64,000 nt of DNA from Zobellia uliginosa (GTDB lineage Bacteria; Bacteroidota; Bacteroidia; Flavobacteriales; Flavobacteriaceae), in NCBI RefSeq assembly GCF_900156625.1, contig NZ_FTOB01000002.1, positions 366,275 through 430,274 of the forward strand. Direction: 5' to 3'. The notes beneath the pieces were generated by a model, which was given only the letters and a program-made list of their open reading frames with translations, was not told where the DNA came from and did not search any database. How positions within the stretch are numbered: position 1 is the first letter of the stretch; every line of letters starts with the position of its first letter. Below, piece by piece: positions 8,006-17,303 of this stretch. Position numbers and translations under genes: made by a program.

Positions 8006-10297
8006 TTACTCTATTAATTGCGATGTAGTAGACCAATCCGTGACATCGGATTTTAATTTCACAAAAAAAGGCTCTGATGAAGGCCATTCAATTTTGAAGG
8101 CCCCTTTTAGGTCCGTAGTTAATTCTTTGGTCAGATGTTCGGGGGCGTTTCCATATTTAAAAGTGAAAATAGAATCTTTTTCGCTTACGGTATAGCCTAT
8201 GGAAATACGCCCGTCATTCCGGCCCAAAAACTCTATTACAGGGGAATTTGAGTTTTTTACGGCGGGCTTGTGCCATACTTTTGATGAAGCTGTTTTTACC
8301 TCGATTTGCATGGGCGACCATAGACCGACATCGATTCGGGCGACGTTGTTTTCATTTTTGAAATTGAACTCTAGTGCGTCATCCCCGGGTTTTATGGTGG
8401 GAAGTTCAATACGCTCTTTGCCGATCGATTGGTCTTCGGCGTTAAAAAGCTCATATACCAGGGTATATCCTTCCATAATGTAGGCGGGAATGTCTTGCTC
8501 GTTTCTGGGGAGCAAAGTGATTGCAAGGGACTGTTTACCAACACTGGCTTTTAAACCTTGAACAGGCGCGTAGATATCTTGAATCTGTTTGTAGGCTTTT
8601 TTCTTGTTTCGCCATACATCGACCACACCCCAAGCCCTATTTTCGGAGGGAGGTGTAGCCTTGTAGTCGCTTCGGTAATCGTTGTAGGTCCATAGGGCGG
8701 AACCTACGACGTAGGGAAGCGTTCTTATTTTATCAAGTTGCTCAATGAGGGTATCACTGAACTCGGCATCGGGTGTCAGTCCTATTTGTTTGTCGCCAAT
8801 CTCTGAAATGAAGATAGGTTTTCCGGGAAACTTTGCATGGGCCCTGCCCACTTTTTCATAGGTTTCCCCATAGGAGTTCATACAGAGCAAATCAAGTTTT
8901 TCGTAAGGCTCGTTACCAGGTTTGGCCAAGGGTAGGTGTGATGTAAAGCTTACCACGGTTTTCAAGCGGGTAGAGTCTAGGGAGGCCACGTGGTCTAGCA
9001 TATCATTTACATATTCATATTGGCCGGGCGTCATGGTCATATCTTGCCATTCACCGTCAGGGTTGCCAATTTCGTTACCCATACTCCAACCGACCACACT
9101 GGCATGGTTATAATCGCGCGCAATCATTTCGTCCAACCATTTTTTTGTTCGTGGGTTATCGGGGATGGCATTGGGTGCGCCACGGCCCCAAACCGGAATT
9201 TCTTCAATAACCATATAGCCAATACTATCACAGAACTGTAAAAGGTTCTTCGATGCAGGCGCATGCATGATCCTTGAGAAGTTACCACCAAGGGCTTTGA
9301 TATCTAGGATATCGTTTTTGATAAGTTCGTCAGGTTCGGTATTGCCGTACAGGCGATGGTCGTGTACCCGGTTGAAACCGTTTAGCCGAACAGCCTCGTT
9401 GTTGAGAAACAATTGTTCGCCAATGGCCTCCATTTTTCGAATACCGAATTTATCGGATACGGCATCGACTTCTTGGTCGTTAGAAACGAGGCTACTATTT
9501 AAAACGTAAAGATGTGGTCGGTCAAAATGCCATAATTCTACTTCCTTCAACTCCTTTTTAAAGGTCAAGACCTTTTCTGTGGTCTCGTTTGCGGCTACGG
9601 TCACTTCAAGGGTTTCGGGTTGCCACGATTTATGGTCGGGCCCAAGGATTTCTGGATTGATGTTCAGGTTTTGTGGGGTATCGGAATTATTTTCAATTTT
9701 ATAGGAAATGGCAAAGTCCACTACGCCGTTGTCAAAATCGGGCACGGCGGAAATATGTTGACGAACCAAGCGAACATCGTTATGGGCCAGTAAGGATACA
9801 TCTCGGCTTATACCGCCCCAAGCCCACCAAGCACCTCTTCTAAAGGTATTGTCGGCCATGACCAAAATCGAGTTCGGTTTATCGGTGCGTACATGGTCGG
9901 TTATATTGAATTCAAAAGGGGTGTAACCACCTTCATGTTCGCCCAGTAACTCACCGTTCAACCATATTTTGGAGGTTTCATAAACGGCATCGAACTTTAA
10001 TCGTACCTGTTTCTTTTGCCAATTTTCGGGAAGGGTAAAATTACGTTGGTAATACCCTTTGCCCTTAAAATGGGCGTATTTGTTCTCAACATCCCAGTTT
10101 CCTGGTACGGTCAGGGTATCCCACTGGGTGTAATCTGCGGTCAATAATTGTTCTTCACTTTCTTCGTTAGAAGCTAAAAAGTGCCATTCCCCGTTAAGGG
10201 ATAGGGTTTCGTTTTTTAGAACCGTATCAGCTTTTTTTGGTGAACATGAACTTAGAAAAACGATTGCAAAAAGTGTTAGGGAAGCAAAAATTCTCAT
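8006..10297 (-). CDS. GH2 family glycosidase (beta-galactosidase-like), lipoprotein
   Basis: This 763-residue GH2 enzyme has a lipoprotein signal (lipobox LSSC, Cys about 19). The order is the usual one: sugar-binding jelly roll (LNGEWHF to WWAWGGISRDVSLL), immunoglobulin-like domain, TIM barrel with acid/base E409 (WSMGNE) and nucleophile E499 (FISEIG), then C-terminal sandwich domains. It is a compact relative of the GH2 at 3458-6517 and lacks the inserted domain. It begins 9 bp after the GH97 gene ends, indicating co-transcription. It probably removes terminal beta-linked galactose at the outer membrane or in the periplasm; the exact linkage is inferred only from family and context. Confidence 0.9.
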   Translation of the reverse strand: MRIFASLTLFAIVFLSSCSPKKADTVLKNETLSLNGEWHFLASNEESEEQLLTADYTQWDTLTVPGNWDVENKYAHFKGKGYYQRNFTLPENWQKKQVRLKFDAVYETSKIWLNGELLGEHEGGYTPFEFNITDHVRTDKPNSILVMADNTFRRGAWWAWGGISRDVSLLAHNDVRLVRQHISAVPDFDNGVVDFAISYKIENNSDTPQNLNINPEILGPDHKSWQPETLEVTVAANETTEKVLTFKKELKEVELWHFDRPHLYVLNSSLVSNDQEVDAVSDKFGIRKMEAIGEQLFLNNEAVRLNGFNRVHDHRLYGNTEPDELIKNDILDIKALGGNFSRIMHAPASKNLLQFCDSIGYMVIEEIPVWGRGAPNAIPDNPRTKKWLDEMIARDYNHASVVGWSMGNEIGNPDGEWQDMTMTPGQYEYVNDMLDHVASLDSTRLKTVVSFTSHLPLAKPGNEPYEKLDLLCMNSYGETYEKVGRAHAKFPGKPIFISEIGDKQIGLTPDAEFSDTLIEQLDKIRTLPYVVGSALWTYNDYRSDYKATPPSENRAWGVVDVWRNKKKAYKQIQDIYAPVQGLKASVGKQSLAITLLPRNEQDIPAYIMEGYTLVYELFNAEDQSIGKERIELPTIKPGDDALEFNFKNENNVARIDVGLWSPMQIEVKTASSKVWHKPAVKNSNSPVIEFLGRNDGRISIGYTVSEKDSIFTFKYGNAPEHLTKELTTDLKGAFKIEWPSSEPFFVKLKSDVTDWSTTSQLIE

Positions 10298-10306
10298 AGA
10301 TCCTCT

Positions 10307-12259
10307 TTATTTTTTAGTAAACTTTATGGTGGCACCACCGTGCTCGGCTAAATGAAGGGTTATCGATTTTTCCTTAGAAACCGTTTCGGTCGATTTTTTA
10401 AAGGGTACGGCCGTATTCCATTGGCGTAGGTTGGCTTCCTTGTTAAGTCCTTCCAAATTAATACGCTCGGCCTCGGTATCGTCGGTAAAGATTTCCGCGA
10501 GGTATTCGCCATCCCCTAAAAAACTACAGTCGATTTGCATTTCTTGGGCCGCTCCACTTCGCAAAATACCCAAGTACCAGTCCTTGTTTTTACGTCTGGC
10601 TATGGCCGCCAATTCCCCGATCTTACTTTGGGGCAAGACAAAGGTTTCGTCCCAGACCGAAGGTACGGTCTTAATAAAATCCAGTGCAGGTTGAACACTC
10701 TTGGTTTTCAGTAGAAACTGGGTGTTTTCCGCAATACAGTTAAAAGGTGAATAAAAAGTAACCAAAGTAGCCAATTGATGGGCCCAAGTAGTTTCTCCCG
10801 GTTCGGTAAGGCCGAGTGGGGTATAGTCGCCATGACCGGTAACGTATCTTGTAAAGGGCAATGCCGCATTGTGGGAAGCGGGTAGGGGACCTTCTTTCAT
10901 ATGGTTTACCTCTAGGCCACGTATACCTTCACGGGTAACCTCATTCGGATAGGTGCGATATTCGCCCGAACTTTGTTGGCAACCGTGAAAATTAACCATC
11001 AATTGCCGTTCTGCCGCTTTTTTTAGTAAGGCTTCATCAAAGGAGATGATCGATTTGCTCTGGCCGTTCATAAAATCGACTTTTACCCCAACCGCACCGG
11101 TCTGCTTTACGCTGTCTAAAAAATGCCCCATGACGGCATAATCGTTTTCGGGAAAATTGATTTCCTTGGAATGCTTCCAAACAAAAATGCCAACCCCTTT
11201 TTCCTTCGCATAATCACAAAGTTTGGTAACCGACTCCCATTTATTGGGCCATCTTTCCCAACCTTCGTCGACCATGGAATAGGCAAAACCAAGCGACTGG
11301 GCATCATCGACCATATCGTGCTCTTCTTTATAGTTGACGTATTTTCCGGACCACCAGTGCCAAACGGACTTTCCGGGTTTGATCCAGTCGGTATCGGCAA
11401 ATAAATTGGCATCTGGGGCAGGGTTAAGGGAAGCTACCATAGTATTGTTCGCCAAATCGTTCAGGGTATCGGCCAAAAGAACGCAGCGCCAAGGCGTGGT
11501 AAGTCCACCTTTCACATCAAATCCGGCATCGCCTTCTTCGAAATTCGCCTTGAACGAATTATTACCTATGGCTTCCAAACGCATACCGCTATAATTAAAG
11601 AGACCGGCTTCGGCCAACAATGCATATCCCCCTTGTGGAAGTTCGCAAGTGAGGGTCAAGCCTTGGATCGGACCCATTTTGGAAACCGTTGGCATTTCAG
11701 AAATATCGGCGGAAAGCCATTCACCGGCGTGCGATTTCAGCTTCCATTCGCTATCACGCTCAAAGTACCAGACCTTGGTTTCCTTCGGTAGTTTAAAACT
11801 GCTCTCTTCGCCCTGTACATGTTGGGTGCCTTCGCCTGAAACCACATAACGATAGGCCACACCTTCATCGGAAAGTTGAAATTCCAATTTCCAATCGCTT
11901 CCATCCGCTTCGGAAACCTCGTATATGTATAGATCTCCTGTGTACGAGGCCTTACTTTTTATGCCGTTAAGAGGGTATTCTAAGGCAACTTCCTTTTGTT
12001 CTAAAAGCGATAGGGTAGCATTCTTTCCTAATTGTTTGCCATCGACCTTAAGGCCTAAAAGGGAAGTATCTAGAACCACCTGCCGGTCTTTGTTGATAAG
12101 GAAGGCCAGTTGGCCGTTGGCAGCCGTCAACAAGGAAACCTCGGTATTGCCATAGTGCATGTTAAGGGCTTTATTTTTTTCCTCGGTCGCGTTTTTGCAT
12201 GAAGTAATGCTTATCAGAATGGCGATAGCGAATGCCGATGTCAAGATTGCTTTTCTCAT
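10307..12259 (-). CDS. GH97 family glycosidase, probably retaining alpha-galactosidase type, lipoprotein
   Basis: This 650-residue protein has a lipoprotein signal (SITSC, Cys21), then an N-terminal beta-supersandwich (about 30-285), a TIM barrel starting at SVWHWWSGKYVNY (about 298), and a C-terminal beta domain. GH97 has inverting glucosidases using a Glu base and retaining galactosidases using an Asp nucleophile. Here the fourth-strand motif GVKVDF provides D395 at the place of the retaining-type nucleophile. Downstream NFHGCQ, YRTYPNEVTREG and IRGLE match the family's conserved calcium/acid region. I therefore favour alpha-galactosidase chemistry. Spacing to neighbours is 9 and 16 bp, within the SusCD operon. 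Removal of alpha-galactose side groups or of terminal alpha-linked galactose is an inference. Confidence 0.9.
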   Translation of the reverse strand: MRKAILTSAFAIAILISITSCKNATEEKNKALNMHYGNTEVSLLTAANGQLAFLINKDRQVVLDTSLLGLKVDGKQLGKNATLSLLEQKEVALEYPLNGIKSKASYTGDLYIYEVSEADGSDWKLEFQLSDEGVAYRYVVSGEGTQHVQGEESSFKLPKETKVWYFERDSEWKLKSHAGEWLSADISEMPTVSKMGPIQGLTLTCELPQGGYALLAEAGLFNYSGMRLEAIGNNSFKANFEEGDAGFDVKGGLTTPWRCVLLADTLNDLANNTMVASLNPAPDANLFADTDWIKPGKSVWHWWSGKYVNYKEEHDMVDDAQSLGFAYSMVDEGWERWPNKWESVTKLCDYAKEKGVGIFVWKHSKEINFPENDYAVMGHFLDSVKQTGAVGVKVDFMNGQSKSIISFDEALLKKAAERQLMVNFHGCQQSSGEYRTYPNEVTREGIRGLEVNHMKEGPLPASHNAALPFTRYVTGHGDYTPLGLTEPGETTWAHQLATLVTFYSPFNCIAENTQFLLKTKSVQPALDFIKTVPSVWDETFVLPQSKIGELAAIARRKNKDWYLGILRSGAAQEMQIDCSFLGDGEYLAEIFTDDTEAERINLEGLNKEANLRQWNTAVPFKKSTETVSKEKSITLHLAEHGGATIKFTKK

Positions 12260-12275
12260 GTTACATTGTTGTTTT

Positions 12276-13160
12276 TTAGTTTTTATCGATTACTTCCAAT
12301 AGCCATGTCCTTATAATCTTCCGTTCTTCCAATTGGTATAGGGGCCAAGTATTGGTATGGTTTCTAATGGGAATATCCATAAAAGCAAAATTTCCTTGAA
12401 TTCCCGATTGGGCCAGGTAATTTTTACTTTTGCTCGTTCCATGACCCTCGGCACAAATAAACTGCGGCCTCCCGTTCAGCCGTTTCAGCCGTTCAAGGGC
12501 GGAAGCCTTATCGGAGTTGGGGTAGTTCCATGTCTTTAGGCCGTCGTAATGCGAATTGACGATAAAGGCCTTCCAAAGAGGGGAGATTTCATCATCGTGA
12601 AGCCCGATATAGTTTACGGCGATGGCTCCCCGTGAAAACCCGGCCAAAACGATGTTGGAGGCATCACCTCCGTATTTGCTACAGACCTCTTTGACCGCAT
12701 CCATGCAGTATTTTTTGCTTGCTTCTATATCGCCCCACCACCATTTTTGGTTTTCTTGGCCATCAACACTGATAAAGGGCATGCTCACCCAAATGAAATC
12801 TTTGCCTTCGCTTAGGCCGTAGCCTAAATTGCAACCGTCTACCTGACCTGTTGAAAGGTCACCGGAAGCACTTGTATACGGCCCATTGCCCGGATATTCT
12901 ACAATGACCGGGTATTTTTTGCCTTCTTTATAATTGCTGGGCAGGTAGAGCAAGTGGTAGACTTCGGTGTTTTGGTACGAAGCCAAGCTTTGTCGCACCC
13001 GCTTACCCGCTTCAGGTGGACCTTGGGTGATATCGGGAACAAAAAGATCTTGGGCAAAGGAGGCGATATCAGGTAATCGGACAGAGGCCTCTTTCTGGGC
13101 ATCGACTTGCGCAGTACCCAGAATTAGAATGAGACAAAGTCCAATTACGTTCTTAACCAT
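12276..13160 (-). CDS. Secreted alpha/beta-hydrolase (esterase)
   Basis: This 294-residue protein has a signal peptide ending near AQVDAQ (about 22). The nucleophile elbow GFSRG (G-x-S-x-G) appears in IVLAGFSRGAIAVNYIG. An oxyanion-side strand YPVIVEYPGNGPY and a terminal histidine in RNHTNTWPL are consistent with a Ser-Asp-His triad. The fold resembles feruloyl/acetyl-xylan-esterase-like or prolyl-oligopeptidase-like hydrolases found in PULs. The substrate is not evident; removal of an acyl substituent from the algal polysaccharide is likely. It sits tightly (16 bp on each side) between the FAD oxidoreductase and GH97 genes. Confidence 0.82.
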   Translation of the reverse strand: MVKNVIGLCLILILGTAQVDAQKEASVRLPDIASFAQDLFVPDITQGPPEAGKRVRQSLASYQNTEVYHLLYLPSNYKEGKKYPVIVEYPGNGPYTSASGDLSTGQVDGCNLGYGLSEGKDFIWVSMPFISVDGQENQKWWWGDIEASKKYCMDAVKEVCSKYGGDASNIVLAGFSRGAIAVNYIGLHDDEISPLWKAFIVNSHYDGLKTWNYPNSDKASALERLKRLNGRPQFICAEGHGTSKSKNYLAQSGIQGNFAFMDIPIRNHTNTWPLYQLEERKIIRTWLLEVIDKN

Positions 13161-13176
13161 TTTATTTTTATAGGGA

Positions 13177-15477
13177 TTAGTTATAAGCTGATATTTTAAA
13201 TAGGGAAACGGGTATATGCTTTTCTTTTTTGCTAAACTCGAAGACCAAAGTATCGGTGGAAATCGCTTCGTTCAATTCAATGGTGTTTATGGCCTGGTAA
13301 TTTCCTTTGATTTCCTTTAAGAGTTTACCGGAAGCATCCTTGATCGTATAATCGGCCACCACAAAAGGAATGACATCTTCCGGATGTCCCATAAGGGTAG
13401 TTTCCAAGGCGTGGTCATAGTCGCAGTCAAAAAAGAGTTTTATGGTTTTTATATTGACCTTATCGTCCCATTTTAAGTTCAGTGTCGGTTTTTTATCTTC
13501 TATTTCGGCAACCCAGGCATTGGTGTTTCCGTTAGCGTTGGGCCGAACTTCGCCGTTTTTGATATTATCGGGTTCAAAAATAGGTAGGGCCTTTGCCATT
13601 TGAAGGGCTATATTTTTTCCTTTAGGACGGCGTTCGGGCGTCCAAAACTCAAAACTGTCAACATTGATATCGGCAGGAGGGTCTTGTCTTCCGTAATTGG
13701 ATACCGCTTTATTTATTTTATTCTCAACCGTCATCAAACCTGTGATACGCTCATCTGAAAGACGGACTTTTACCTTTTCGTTTTTCATTAGGCAGAAGAA
13801 TGAATAATGGTTTTGCTCCTGTGTATTAGTAGTGGTAAAAGTAATCTTTTGTTTTCCCTTTTGTAAGTAAAATTCTTTTTTGTCGATAACCACATCTGGG
13901 GTAAAATGGGTAGAGGCCGAACTACTTTTAAGCTGAAGTTCTAGGCTGGTTGCTTCCGAGGCATCTACTTCAATCTCAAAACTATAGGTTTCGTTCGCCT
14001 TAAGCGGTAGCATTTGGGCGAGTCCGAACTTTAGGGGCTGCCAGTCGTCAGCTTCCGAAAAACCTTTGAATTTTAAGGTGGAGCTCGCTTCAACATTCGC
14101 CTTTACCACTAAGTCGTCGGTGTCGTTTAGGGCGATGCGAGGAATACTTTGTCCGTTTCTGTTCAAGGCCAGTTGTAGCTTTCCAATATGTTCTTTGGAA
14201 GCCACGTCGCGGGGAAGCAGGCCTTCTTGCTTACATAAGACCGCTGCCTCCCCAACCGCTTGCGCCCCGTGTGCACAGGTAAGCATAACCCTTGAAGAAC
14301 CAAAGGCCACATGACTGGCACTGATGATCCGGCCGGCGAGGAACAGGTTCTTGATGTTTTTGGAATAATAGCAACGGTAGGGAATGGAATATACGCCTTT
14401 ACCATGCCATTGGGTACAAGAATTGTGTTCGCTATAGATACCGTCGGCGGGATGTAAATCCATGGCCCAACCCCCAAAGGAGACCGCATCGTAATAATCG
14501 CGCTGTTCAACAATATCTTTTTGGGTCAGCATAAAGTCACCTTCAAAACGACGGCTTTCCCGTTTACCTGGTATGGTGCCCACCCATTCTAAAGTCAGGT
14601 TTGCCGCTTCGGGAAATTTGCCACTGTTCTTTACATAGTCCCAAATCCCATAAACCACCTTCCACAGTTCAAATTTGATGTCTTCCGATTGGTGAACGGT
14701 ATCGAGGCGTCCACCGTGCTCTACCCACCACAGTTTACACCCATGGTCGCCTAATTGAAAGTTTTTGATACGTGGAAGTTCTTCTGCATTCTTTATGGCA
14801 AAGGAGGGAGGCGTATAGCTAATAGGCTTGCCCACATCTTTGGTGTAAAAGTATAGCGAGTGCCCTAAAAGGTTGCCATAATCTTCGATATTCGGCGCAA
14901 ATCCTTCATCAAACTCCTCTTTGGTCTCCGCGCCCATGCGGAACGAGGCTCCGGCCATAAAGGCAACAATACCATCGCCGGAAGCATCACAGAAAAGGGG
15001 GGCGCTGGCGATATAGGTCGTTGAGTTCTGGCTACAAAAGGCGGTTACGTTCTTTACCTGGTCGTCTTTGCCTTTTTCAACCGCATAGGCCGCTGTATTC
15101 AGTAGAAGGGTAATATTGGGCTCTTCGTATACTTTTTCAAGCAGTACGGTGTCGAACAACAAAGGGTTACCTTCTTTATTTCGTTTTAGGTTCTCTAAAA
15201 GGATTTCATTGATCAATCCACCTTCACGGCTCCATCGGTTGTTGTTGCCCATGTGGGAGGTGGCACCCAAGCTCCAGAGCCGAACTTCTGAGGAAGCATT
15301 TCCCCCAAGTACGGGACGGTCTTGTATAAGAACGACTTTTAGGCCGGATCGCGCGGCGGTTATGGAGGCACAGACACCTGAAAGACCTCCACCCACGACA
15401 ACAAGGTCGGCCTGTAGTTTTACGGTCTTTGTATTTCTAGTTTGTGGACTATATGCTTCTGAAATCATAAAATGCAA
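13177..15477 (-). CDS. FAD-dependent oxidoreductase (FAD_oxidored type), apparently cytoplasmic
   Basis: The 766-residue protein lacks a recognisable signal peptide (MHFMISEAYSPQTRN) and goes directly into a Rossmann dinucleotide fold, VVVGGGLSGVCAS, followed by DRPVLGGNASSEVRL. A second FAD-contact block, GRIISASHVAFGSSRVMLT with GEAAVLC and LLPRD, lies near 380-430. The C-terminal 300 residues form beta-rich domains that include a late sandwich region. The enzyme is paralogous in its FAD part to the secreted protein at 26228-28021, but order and localisation differ. It follows the symporter gene (56-bp gap), so it may oxidise a sugar or sugar lactone imported by that symporter. No substrate can be named. 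Confidence 0.82.
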   Translation of the reverse strand: MHFMISEAYSPQTRNTKTVKLQADLVVVGGGLSGVCASITAARSGLKVVLIQDRPVLGGNASSEVRLWSLGATSHMGNNNRWSREGGLINEILLENLKRNKEGNPLLFDTVLLEKVYEEPNITLLLNTAAYAVEKGKDDQVKNVTAFCSQNSTTYIASAPLFCDASGDGIVAFMAGASFRMGAETKEEFDEGFAPNIEDYGNLLGHSLYFYTKDVGKPISYTPPSFAIKNAEELPRIKNFQLGDHGCKLWWVEHGGRLDTVHQSEDIKFELWKVVYGIWDYVKNSGKFPEAANLTLEWVGTIPGKRESRRFEGDFMLTQKDIVEQRDYYDAVSFGGWAMDLHPADGIYSEHNSCTQWHGKGVYSIPYRCYYSKNIKNLFLAGRIISASHVAFGSSRVMLTCAHGAQAVGEAAVLCKQEGLLPRDVASKEHIGKLQLALNRNGQSIPRIALNDTDDLVVKANVEASSTLKFKGFSEADDWQPLKFGLAQMLPLKANETYSFEIEVDASEATSLELQLKSSSASTHFTPDVVIDKKEFYLQKGKQKITFTTTNTQEQNHYSFFCLMKNEKVKVRLSDERITGLMTVENKINKAVSNYGRQDPPADINVDSFEFWTPERRPKGKNIALQMAKALPIFEPDNIKNGEVRPNANGNTNAWVAEIEDKKPTLNLKWDDKVNIKTIKLFFDCDYDHALETTLMGHPEDVIPFVVADYTIKDASGKLLKEIKGNYQAINTIELNEAISTDTLVFEFSKKEKHIPVSLFKISAYN

Positions 15478-15533
15478 TTTGAACTTTAATAATTCGATTT
15501 GGTGTGTTAAGGAAAAAATGTAGGTAGAGCCGC

Positions 15534-17192
15534 TTAGCCCGAAATCTTTTGGCTCGATTTATAGATGATAAAGCTGCCTAACAGCAAGACAAAAAGGCCC
15601 ATTCCGCCTACGAGTACCGCTCCGGTTTCGGCCATAAGCGATAGTATTACGATCAGTAGGCCGGTTAGGGCTACGCCTATACCTATGACCCGTGTGCCTT
15701 TTTGGTTTCCGGAAGCGGATTCTTCTTCCGCCTCCAAATTTTTATCGGCAACTTTAAGTTGATAGTTGTCGTAGGCTACGGTCGGTTTTTTCCGCGTGCG
15801 GGCATATATTTCAAATGCCGCCAAAAGTAGTACGGGAATACCCATGCCGAATCCCATTTCTTGGGCCCTGTCAAACGAAAAATCGAGAAGGCTAGGGGCC
15901 AAGAATTTAAAAAATGCATTGATGGCCAAAGTGACTATGGTAACGATCAAGACACTTTTTCCGGTTTGGTATTTACTGAACAAGGCCCACATAGGTGGCA
16001 AGAACATGGCGCCGCCGGTTATGGCCGCCAAACTCATCACCACTTCTACTATGCCGCCCATATATGGGACCAAGAGGGCGATTATTATCGTTAGTATACC
16101 CAAACCTATGGTTGCCATTCTACCGACTTTGACCAATTGATCGTTGTCGGCATTGGGCCTAAAGTGTTTGTAAAGGTCATTCGACAGCACACCTGCCGAG
16201 ATGTTTAAAGTCGTATTGACCGAACTCGATGTGGCAAAGATCATTCCGCCTAACATTAAACCTAACATTCCTACGGGCAGTACTTCCTTACACATTAAGA
16301 GATAGGCCCCTTCGTCGGCCAAGCCCCCCAAATCTGGGTTCAGTACCCTATAGATCATAGGGGGCAACATCCAAACTAACGGACTAACGAGATAGAGTCC
16401 GCCAAAAAGCCATCCTACTTTTTTGGCATCTTTTGGGGTGGCCACACTGGTATAGCGTTGTACATAGGCCCAATTGCCCGCAATGAAGAAAAGGTTGTAC
16501 AATCCGAAGGCAATCATAAAGCCCCAGGTGTACTCCTCATTTACCAAATTGAAAAAATTCTCGGGAGCTTGGGAAACAAAGTTCCCTATACCTCCAATTT
16601 TATCGAGTGAAAGCGGTACCACGATTAAAACGGCCGCAGTAAGTACCACAAACTGAAGTACATCGGTAACGATTACGGCCCAAAGGCCACCAACTGCCGT
16701 GTAAATTAATATTAAGATTCCCAGTACGATAATACTGGTACTTATGGGGAAACCTGTTGACACCTCTACAATCTTGGCCACGGGATATAAAAATGCGCCA
16801 GTAGTAAAAATGGAAATTAACAGGAATAGATATGTATAAATTTTTTGAGTGCTGTAACCTAAGCGGTCCGTAATGAACTCGGCGGCGGTCAGCGCTTTTG
16901 TTTTTTGCCATTTCGGGGCGATGAAAAAACCGATAAGTACACCGGCTATGCACATGGTCGTTTGAATGGTGATAGCTACCCAGCCGCTGGAATAGGCTAT
17001 AGAGCCCCATACCACAAAAGTACCCGCGGAAAAGAAACTCATAAAGAGCGAAAGTCCGCTCATCCACCAAGGCAGTGCCCCGCCTGCGGCAAAAAATGAC
17101 TTCATGTTTTTACCGGACTTTGAAAAACTTAGTCCGCATACAAACACGAGTAAAGTAAAAATCAGTATTACCGTAATATCTATGGTGCCCAT
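15534..17192 (-). CDS. Sodium/solute symporter (SSS family, SLC5-like)
   Basis: This 552-residue inner-membrane protein has about 13-14 hydrophobic segments. The first begins at IDITVILIFTLLVFVCGLSF and is followed by WWMSGLSLFMSFFSAGTFV, the conserved sodium-site region of the SSS/LeuT-fold family. The last part (about 455-552) carries a charged loop and extra helices. It is expected to import a monosaccharide or small product with sodium, which suits a marine host. It is the first gene after the hairpin that follows susD, and precedes the cytoplasmic FAD oxidoreductase. Substrate specificity cannot be read. Confidence 0.9.
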   Translation of the reverse strand: MGTIDITVILIFTLLVFVCGLSFSKSGKNMKSFFAAGGALPWWMSGLSLFMSFFSAGTFVVWGSIAYSSGWVAITIQTTMCIAGVLIGFFIAPKWQKTKALTAAEFITDRLGYSTQKIYTYLFLLISIFTTGAFLYPVAKIVEVSTGFPISTSIIVLGILILIYTAVGGLWAVIVTDVLQFVVLTAAVLIVVPLSLDKIGGIGNFVSQAPENFFNLVNEEYTWGFMIAFGLYNLFFIAGNWAYVQRYTSVATPKDAKKVGWLFGGLYLVSPLVWMLPPMIYRVLNPDLGGLADEGAYLLMCKEVLPVGMLGLMLGGMIFATSSSVNTTLNISAGVLSNDLYKHFRPNADNDQLVKVGRMATIGLGILTIIIALLVPYMGGIVEVVMSLAAITGGAMFLPPMWALFSKYQTGKSVLIVTIVTLAINAFFKFLAPSLLDFSFDRAQEMGFGMGIPVLLLAAFEIYARTRKKPTVAYDNYQLKVADKNLEAEEESASGNQKGTRVIGIGVALTGLLIVILSLMAETGAVLVGGMGLFVLLLGSFIIYKSSQKISG

Positions 17193-17303
17193 TCTTGTTT
17201 GTGAATATACTTTATTATGCTTGTTTATGTAGTGAAAAAATAGGGGATAGACCTAATATCCCCTATTTTCAAAACAAACTAACAAAAACAAATTAAATGA
17301 ATT
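17193..17303 (-). terminator. Perfect hairpin with U-run between susD and the symporter gene
   Basis: Arms at 17237-17249 (AAAATAGGGGATA) and 17257-17269 (TATCCCCTATTTT) are perfectly complementary over 13 bp with a 7-nt loop. On the minus strand the stem ends in six T residues, as in an intrinsic terminator. Because genes continue in the same direction, it probably acts as an attenuator that lets SusC and SusD be made in larger amounts than downstream enzymes. Confidence 0.65.
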
